Part shown: positions 50,586-64,000 of the stretch, one piece after another
How positions within the stretch are numbered: the stretch's first letter is position 1
Layout of the letters: each line of letters begins with the position of its first letter
From: Seriola aureovittata
Taxonomy: Eukaryota > Chordata > Actinopteri > Carangiformes > Carangidae
Assembly: GCF_021018895.1 (NCBI RefSeq)
Contig: NC_079382.1
Coordinates: 16,452,501 to 16,516,500, forward strand
DNA length: 64,000 nucleotides
Reading direction: 5' to 3'
The notes under the pieces: model-generated
Seen by the model: the letters and a program-made list of their open reading frames with translations, nothing else
Told to the model about the DNA's origin: nothing
Databases searched by the model: none
Program-made: the position numbers and the translations under genes

Positions 50586-52766
50586 TGCTTTATATCACCA
50601 GACCAGCTAAGAAAAACCATTAGAAAAGGTAAAAAAAAAAACCAAGCACATGGTTAAAGCTCCCAGTGCCATGAGCACCTACAGTAATGTGATACGTGCT
50701 CAGAGAAAAAAAAACAGTAAGTTATTTTTCTTATTGATTTCACAGTTTTTACAATAAGTGGTCCCGGTCCTGCAGTATTTATTACCCTCTTAGTGCTGCA
50801 GTGACAGTGTACAAACAGCCAGGTATAAATGTGAAAGACACTGTAACACTGTTAAAAAAAAGTCCTTCCTTTGTCCTTGGATAGTATCCTCTAAGATTGG
50901 ATATATGTGACCATGCTGATGTTAGCATTCACCTCAAAGCACCACTTTTGCCAAAAAACAGCCTCACAAAGCTGCTAGCATCTCTGTAGACTCTTAATGA
51001 TGCTGCCATTTAAAGATGCACTGTTTGCATTTGGGGCCAGAGCCCCAACCAGACTAACTGATAACTGTCTTACAAAATTACATATTGCTTTTAATATAGT
51101 ATTTGTTTGTTCATTATTTATGTCCATGTTGATTTAGCAGTGAGTCATACATAAAGCAGTGGAAGAGAGCGTTTGCAATAGTGTGGAAAATCACTGACAT
51201 TCTCATCTTAAGAAGTTTTTTTTTCTTCCCTGAGACATTAAAAGAAAAATCAAAGATCCATCTTCTTAATATTTCAGTCCTTGCAGTCGCTACCTCTTGG
51301 AAACTTGCTACCCGGGGCCTTATTAAAAATACAAGCTGTGTGATCTTTCTGTCGGCCTGAAATTCTTCACTTCGTCTCGCTATGTGTCAAAAGCTCCGTC
51401 AGGCTGCTTGTAGACAGGCAGAAAAAAACGCCAAACAATCCTCATTCTCAACTCTGCTGCAGGATGTGCTATTTCTCAGGAACTTCAGCTCTCACTCACT
51501 CACAAGCTGCTACTGCTGTCTTTCTCCACCACCCCCACATGTGGTACCCTTGAGTTAACCTAATTGCATTCAAGCAAAACCCGGTTGGCCCACTGGATGT
51601 CGATTCTGTCTTTGCTTCCTGTTCCTTCATAGAGGAATGTCAGGACTGTCTCAGAGAGCAAGGCCAGTGTGCGGAGAGACTGTTCAAACATTTATATAAG
51701 CGCTTGCCCTCAAATGTCTGGGAACTTGGAAGCAGCGTCCTCACTTCTTCATTCAGGCTCTGAACTCAGCACCTGCTGCGGTTATTCTTTTGACTTCAGA
51801 TGAAGCTATTTTGCCCAGACCTGCTCAGCCACAGCATGATGCATGTCTGAGTGCCTGCAAACATTACTGTAAATTCTTTCACACTCATCGACTTGGCTTA
51901 AGCTGAGAATTTGGTTCTGATTGACATTACAGTGCGCGTTCCAGATCTCTGTCCAGAGCACCTCGTCCGTTTGTATACCTCTAAATCAAATTAACACGGA
52001 ACTAGACTGTTGCAGTCTGCGTTATTCATAGGCTCGACCAGTAATTTGCTGACGAAGTTGTTGCTCGCTCAGTGCTCACCATGTGGAGCGAAAGGTTTTT
52101 ATGTGGGTCATCAGTGCGGCGGCTGTGCTTCAGCTTCTCCTTTCCCCTGAGAACACCGCACACCATTTCATTTGAAACTGTTGTAAGATTTTAGCCTCTG
52201 CAAAGGGGCTGGATTGTATATCAAATTCATATTGATTTTCAGTATGACTAATGGGATATTTATGGTATAATATACAGAGATTAGTCATCTGTCAGCAGCT
52301 GTGAAGAAGTATTTCAACATACAAATTATATTATTACAACATAACGAGAATATGATATTCGGTCCCTGCAGCTACACAGTGACTGTTGCCCAGCGGCTTC
52401 AGGCTGTGCTGTTTAAGGTGAAGTCAAGGACGGGCGTGTCAGTATCTCTGTGTGAGTGGAGGTATTTATTTATCTATTTATTTTAAATTCACTCTCACGT
52501 CTGTGCTGCCTGCTTCGTATGTCTAAAGCCTACAAGTGAAAATGGCTACATCGGCAGCCCTTTATGTGCTTAACACCAAACTGCCTCGCAACTCAGTGGT
52601 AGGTAATGATGGCATTATCATTGATCCCCCACAAAGTAAGTCCAGAGCGATCAATGCTTCCCTGTGTGTTTTCCATGCAGACCGATTAAGCTGACTGTAG
52701 CAGAGAGAAGACATTCTGCAGATTAGAAAGCTACAACTGAAGAGATTGGGATTTAGTTTCTATCTG

Positions 52767-52786
52767 GTGTGTGTGTGTGTGTGTGT
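52767..52786. repeat. (GT)n microsatellite
   Basis: About ten GT units. Confidence 0.9.
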
Positions 52787-53577
52787 TGCTCACAAGCAGA
52801 GCTTTAAACCAGCATGTTTTTGGCCCCAGATTAGGCCTAGCAACAGCATTTGCCAACATCTGTCTGCCATTACCCCTGTGACACTGGCAGTCATGCAGCA
52901 ATTAATCAGACTGTTGTGATAGTTGCCTCTCGTTCACTCTGCACCTCAGGCGCATCACTGAGCAGCAGGATGGAGGTCAGCGTTCAAAGGGCCGTAAGCC
53001 CTGGGAGTTTTTACTGTACATGTTCCTTCCTAACTACACAAGAAACCACTGACCTGTAGTTACTGTGTAGCACCAGAGCACCTTGTCTAATAATAAACTG
53101 AGGTTCTCCCATTTCCTCATTTGTCTGTGGCTGCACCTTTTGAAGCCAACAATACACTGTGCATTCACCTGTCTAATTTATACTAATGCTTTAGTCTAGC
53201 TGCCATTTGGAAAATTTAAATCAGCCACTAGTCAGTAGGTTGACAATGTTGTGGTGGTGTTACAAATACAGAAGTATCCAGATGGCCTCAAGCTTAGTGC
53301 TGCTCAATAATACAGCTCTGTTTGACAGGGTATGTTATGATTTAAGAAGGGAATCTGAAGGCAGTATGTTTTGTTCTGTGGCACTGAACCTCACCTGACC
53401 TTCAGATCACATTTTCTGTTCTGGTATTGAACACTAGAGGGGTTGAAACAAATTGATCCCTTAGTTATCAAAGGAAAAAATCTAAACATTTGCAAAAATA
53501 CACAGTCTCAAATATGTGGATTTGTAGTTTCTTTCCTGTCTGATATCAAAATTAATGCTTTTTTTTGTGCTTTTTTT

Positions 53578-53955
53578 GCTTTTTCTGACATTTTTGGACT
53601 AAATGATTAATCAATTCATTGTAAAAACAACAGACAGACTAATCAGTCATAAGAATCATTAGTTGCAGCCCCGGGTGAAACAATTAGTCAGTTAAATTAG
53701 TCAATCAACAGAAAATTATTTGCCTATTTTGAATTTAAGCTTCTCCAGTGTGATGATTTTTAACTGTTCGTTGTCATACATGATAGGAAACTGAATCTCT
53801 AAGGCTTCTCGATTATTGGCCAGACAGAAAACGGATGTGAAAATGTGACGTCTTTGGGAAATTCTAATGGGATCTAATTTTTCTTTATTTTCTGACATTC
53901 CATAGACAAAAATGGTTAATCAAGAAAATAGATTAAAACACAATTAAAATAATAG
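53578..53955. repeat. Two adjacent AT-rich dispersed repeat copies
   Basis: One copy ends at 53672 with AGAATCATTAGTTGCAGCCC; a second begins at once with GAAACAATTAGTCAGTTAAA and runs to about 53955 (AATCAAGAAAATAGATTAAA). They are nested or tandem insertions of the same family. Confidence 0.6.
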
Positions 53956-55535
53956 ATGTGTATTTAAAATATGTGACAGATCATAAAGAAAACTCATTTG
54001 TCTTTATAGTATGTAAGGTTTAAGGTGCGTTCAGACACGTAGTTACCTCTCCTTGACAAGCGGACACACAAACACCTGCTGTACTGCAAGATGAGGTATT
54101 TCAGGATTGTCAGGAAGTATCAGAAATGCCAGTCACATGCAGGCAGCAGGGAGAAATGATTACTTGACGCAGACAGAATAAAAGGTGTCTTTTTTTTCCT
54201 TCTTCTTTTTTTTCCTTGCTGTGTTTAGTTTTAAGATGGTATCTACCCCTGTGATCTAACCCAGCTGTAATGACAACGTTGCATCCACAGACGTTTGAAT
54301 TCAGTGGTAGCCCAAGGTATAATAATCCTTATCAAGATGCGCTGTTATGTCGGCACATGGTAAACACCACCTGCATTCCTTTTCACCTCTGGTTTCTGTG
54401 TGTGTCACTCTGAATTGCACTGCTTTATCAAGGCTGGCTCTCAGTGTTGTGGGTTTAGTAATGCATTTGATAAGGGCTGTTTGGCACTTGGCCTATCGGC
54501 TGGCATCCTCAGGGCTTGTACAGTGGTGTGATATAACATGAGCCCAGAAAGCAGACTGCCTGCTGCTTGTGGAAAGAAATGATCTGAGCTGATGTTTAGA
54601 TTATGTTCATGATGTAGGGATATTTCAGGGACATCTACGCTTGAAGTTACTGTGACTTCCGGTGTTGCGATGGATTTTAGCCCTGAGCTATCTTTTCAAA
54701 ACATCTGGAAACTGGAAACGCAGCTCTTTGTATTCTCAAACCAGCACCTAACATAAGGTGAAAGTGAGCAGGAGAGGAAGAATTTGAGTTACTTATGCAT
54801 CGATCTGAAGATGAGACACAAGCCACTGTAGTCTGAAAGCTCAACCTCCAAGGGCCTCAGGAACATCCGGCAAACTTGGAAACAAAACTGGCAGTGTCTG
54901 CATCAGAAGGTGCAGCCGATTTCTTCTGTGTTTCCTTTGAGTCTTTTTCTCCTCTGGACTAGTGAAGATAATTCTGCATCACTCTCCGAGATGGAGTGTT
55001 ATCAGGAATGCTCAGTAATTTGAGTCGGTGATGAGGTCGGGATGCAGGAGGAGGCCTTTAATGAGATTTGCTGGTGGTGCTGTTGGTGTTGGTTTGCCTA
55101 CTGTGTGTAGTTTACCAGTGATGGCTCTCCCCTGTTTTGTGCTGCAATTTTGAAAGAAAGGAAATTGAAAGAAAAAGATATCCCCTGGCATTCAGCGGCA
55201 CACTGATGATTTTTTTTTTTTTTTCCTGGACCAAGCAATCATGCACAGAATGCAGTGAAAAACAGGACGAGCTGCAGAGTCTCATTCTTACAGTGGCTGA
55301 TTGTAGAAAGCGTATAAATATTACAGATCTACTTAAATGTGTTCTTTACTTTACTGTTTTACAAGGTGCATGAAAAAGATGAGATATTTTACAACAAAAA
55401 GCTGAGACAGTTTTTATGGGCTCCGCTTCAGATAGTCAGCTCACGTTTTCTTATAGTTAAACAGTCATCTATTTGATATTGCTACAGATAATCCTTGTCA
55501 CTCATTGGTTCTTTTTTTCTGTTCTTCTGTCTCAG

Positions 55536-56023
55536 GTTCCTGTATTAAGAAGAAAGACGAGGCGAGTTCTGAAACTCCACCTCTTGAGGATTTTCTGATA
55601 AGGGGTCAAAAAATGAGCACATTCCACATAGAAACAACTGGCCCACCCAGCTATCTCACTCACCTGTGAGCAGCCATGCATCACCCATCGAGGGGCACCC
55701 CTCCCCAGCTGCGGGACTGTTTTCTGACATAGACTTGGAAGAATAGCTAAACCTCTTAATAGAAATGGCATTAGTTTGTGTGGGCTATAACACATCAGAC
55801 TACATATTAGAGTACAGGTGAGGCTGAATCCCTAGCCAATACCCACGGGACCCTTAAGAGGAGGTAAACAGCCTCAGATGACCTTTACAGAAGGACAGTG
55901 CTACATCCCAGCTTTGATGATTTAGTATCCCACTGCCTTGCTGACAAGGTCGATCATGGCTGCTGCTGATCCCCATAGCAACGGTTCCTTGGTGGGGCGA
56001 GGAGCAGACTGAAGGAGTCAACA
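55536..56023 (+). promoter_or_regulatory. extl3: extl3 5' leader with five uORFs
   Basis: A long pyrimidine tract ending TCTGTCTCAG (55535) marks the acceptor of the exon that carries the extl3 start codon. The 488-nt leader contains complete upstream frames at 55613-55669, 55676-55732, 55765-55821, 55878-55925 and 55956-56012. The last starts in a strong context (A at -3, G at +4) and stops 11 nt before the extl3 ATG, so it should limit initiation at the main start. Confidence 0.6.
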
Positions 56024-62202
<6,179 letters not shown>

Positions 62203-63660
62203 CATTGGGCTGAGTCGCCCTGCAAAGAGCCAAGAGCAGAGCGGACTGAAGGACAGGAAGTATTTAAAGAGAGCAGCAGCTCCCACTGCGAGCAGTGATG
62301 AAGATGGATGGATGGACTGTGAGAGAAATTCACAGGAGGAAGGTTTTGGGTTAGGGTTTTGCCCAGGGGGATAGACAAGTTAACCGTAAACGTTGTTGGC
62401 TGGTGTCTTAATCCACAACTCTACTGAAAATTTGAAAAATGGAAGCTGAAAGGGACCACTGCCAAGAAAATAAGCCTTTTCAGTGGATGTCACTCCTCCT
62501 GTTTCATTTTCTTCAATCATGCTCAATCATTAACCACTACAGATGTCATTTGCACCTCCTGACGGCCTGCTGAGGAAAGAGGGCAGTTGTACACAGTGTA
62601 CAGAAACTCTCCCAGGATAAACTCTACCTGACAACGGAGCGATCAGTTCGTGAATCACTGACAGACTGATGTCGGGCTGTTCGGCTCAGCAGCCTGTTGA
62701 TGGTTTCAGCTCGGAGAGCAGAAGTGACAATGGCACATGGCTGCCACTGCACTTTTCTGTTTGTTTTTCCATTTTACAGTTACAAACTGTACTTCTTGTA
62801 CATGTACGTGAGAGAAGCACTGATGGTCAGAAGTATTTTATTGAACAAACTTTTTTTTTTTTTTTTTTTTAAATAATGTCGTTTAAATGTGTAAATCTCT
62901 ATGTGGAATGAACGTTTTCCAGAACCTCTGCCTGTGGGAGATCAGACACAGACTTAGTCTAAGAACGAGACAGAACCTCGACTGAGGAGTAAAACAAGTC
63001 GGCCCGATCATGTTTAGTAGTGTCACATGTCCAAGAAGGAATTCACTTCAGCAGTCACCATAATGCCTCAAACCTGTCATGAAAACCAGCCACCATTTTT
63101 GTCATTTTGTTATGCTTACAGGCACTCGGCTCCTCTTTGATGAGTGCTTAAAAATGGCCTGTTTTTTATGCTATAGGGTGTTTACTAATGTTTCTAAAAT
63201 CGGTTCGAGGTGGAAGTAGTCATGTCTAAATGTTATAATGTTGACCAATCAACGGTTACAGTTTCCTTTACTGAAGTGCAACAAAGTCAAGAATCACAGC
63301 TGCCCAAATTAACAAAAACAAGCTTTTGATTTCTGATGAAGGTTGTAATTATGCAGACAGTCTCCAGTGAAGTTACATGTACTATTAGGGTTATTGGTAA
63401 AAAAAAAAAAAAAAAAAAGTTTGAAGGGGAAAAAATATGCTTTTTTGCATTGTGGCATAGAGCTGGACAAGACGATTGAAAGCTACCATTCTCATCAGAA
63501 GGAATCAGTTAACTTGGCTTTGACAGATAGTAACAAAGTCCACCTAGCAGCACCTGTAAAGCTCACTGAGTAACCTGTTGTATCCTGTTTGTTAAATCCA
63601 TACAGAAAAGAAAATGAAATGCAATGATTAAACAAATGAGGCATAAAGTGTTAATATTTA
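62203..63660 (+). other. extl3: extl3 3' UTR (approximate)
   Basis: This follows the TAG stop at 62200-62202. A T run (62851-62870) and an A run (63400-63418) occur within it. ATTAAA at 63627-63632 is a candidate poly(A) signal, just before a dispersed repeat begins. The true end is not determinable here. Confidence 0.45.
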
Positions 63661-63689
63661 GTAGGTGGATATTGTTACCACTGCTCAGG

Positions 63690-63845
63690 CTGTGAGGCTG
63701 ATTCCTTTGTCTCCCGTCTTTATGCTAAGCTAAGCTAACTAGATTCTAGCAGTAGCTTTATATTTCACAAATATGAGAGCGATATCAAGCTTCTCATCTA
63801 ACTCTCCACCAGAAAGCAAATAAAAGTATTTCCCAAATTTTAGAA
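63690..63845 (+). repeat. Dispersed perciform repeat (GCTAAGCTAAGCTA family), copy 3
   Basis: TGCTAAGCTAAGCTAACTAG, AGTAGCTTTATATTTCACAA, TCTCATCTAACTCTCCACCA and AGAAAGCAAATAAAAGTATT follow in the same order as the copy at 6050-6325. Confidence 0.75.
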
Positions 63846-64000
63846 GTGGCTTTGCATCAGATTATTAGGTATGTCCCGCCGTGTTCATGTGACCCTGCTG
63901 TATCAAACGTTCCCAGCTCAGACAGAAACGTCACTTTACAGTGTCGCCATATTGGTTTCACTTTGTTTTTGTTTGTTTTTTTGACCATTGATTGATGAAT

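Larger units (their letters stand above)
36456..55535 (+). other. extl3: Probable extl3 intron 1 (about 19 kb)
   Basis: No coding gene is visible. It contains many degraded GATTAAT-family repeats, a CA microsatellite (47006-47060), T runs (47560-47581 and 48167-48186), and a GT repeat (52767-52786). There is an exon-like block at 41249-41532 with good splice sites, and an AT-rich block with homeodomain-like cores at 48800-48960. If the first-exon assignment at 36170-36455 is wrong, this is simply intergenic DNA. Confidence 0.45.

Overview
This is vertebrate nuclear DNA, almost certainly from a percomorph teleost fish. Genes are split by many short GT-AG introns, intergenic DNA is AT-rich, and the spacers carry several dispersed repeat families that I recognise as typical of perciform genomes. 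There is no bacterial, phage, operon or CRISPR content. I recognised five protein-coding genes by reading their exons and comparing them with the human proteins I know; no database search was possible.

Layout. 1-3818: first coding exon (3656-3818, minus strand) and part of intron 1 of slc24a4, whose remaining exons lie left of the window. 3819-18162: gene-poor spacer with a 41-bp G tract plus GA repeat upstream of slc24a4, dispersed repeats, an orphan exon-like segment (about 13690-13960) and a TA-flanked inverted-repeat element (17230-17658). 18163-26149: complete cpsf2 (minus, 14 coding exons, 787 aa). 29340-30027: complete ndufb1 (plus, 2 coding exons, 58 aa), divergent from cpsf2. 30428-35346: complete riox1 (minus, 15 coding exons, 546 aa), convergent with ndufb1. 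About 36170-36455: probable noncoding first exon of extl3, head to head with riox1. 36456-55535: about 19 kb of probable extl3 intron 1. 56024-62202: complete extl3 coding sequence (plus, 5 coding exons, 915 aa), with a uORF-rich leader from about 55536 and a 3' UTR after 62202.

The genes share a neighbourhood, not a pathway. slc24a4 encodes a Na+/Ca2+-K+ exchanger, cpsf2 a pre-mRNA 3'-end processing subunit, ndufb1 a complex I accessory subunit, riox1 a nucleolar JmjC oxygenase, and extl3 a heparan-sulfate glycosyltransferase. The slc24a4-cpsf2-ndufb1 order and orientation matches human 14q32; riox1 and extl3 are not beside that block in human, so a synteny break lies just past ndufb1.

I saw no clearly new biological system. 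The best leads are the uORF array of extl3 (five uORFs, four of exactly 19 codons), the many-exon riox1 (intronless in human) with one intron flanked by a 10-nt direct repeat, the purine tract upstream of slc24a4, an in-frame 60-codon extension after the cpsf2 stop, and the orphan exon-like segment near 13.8 kb.
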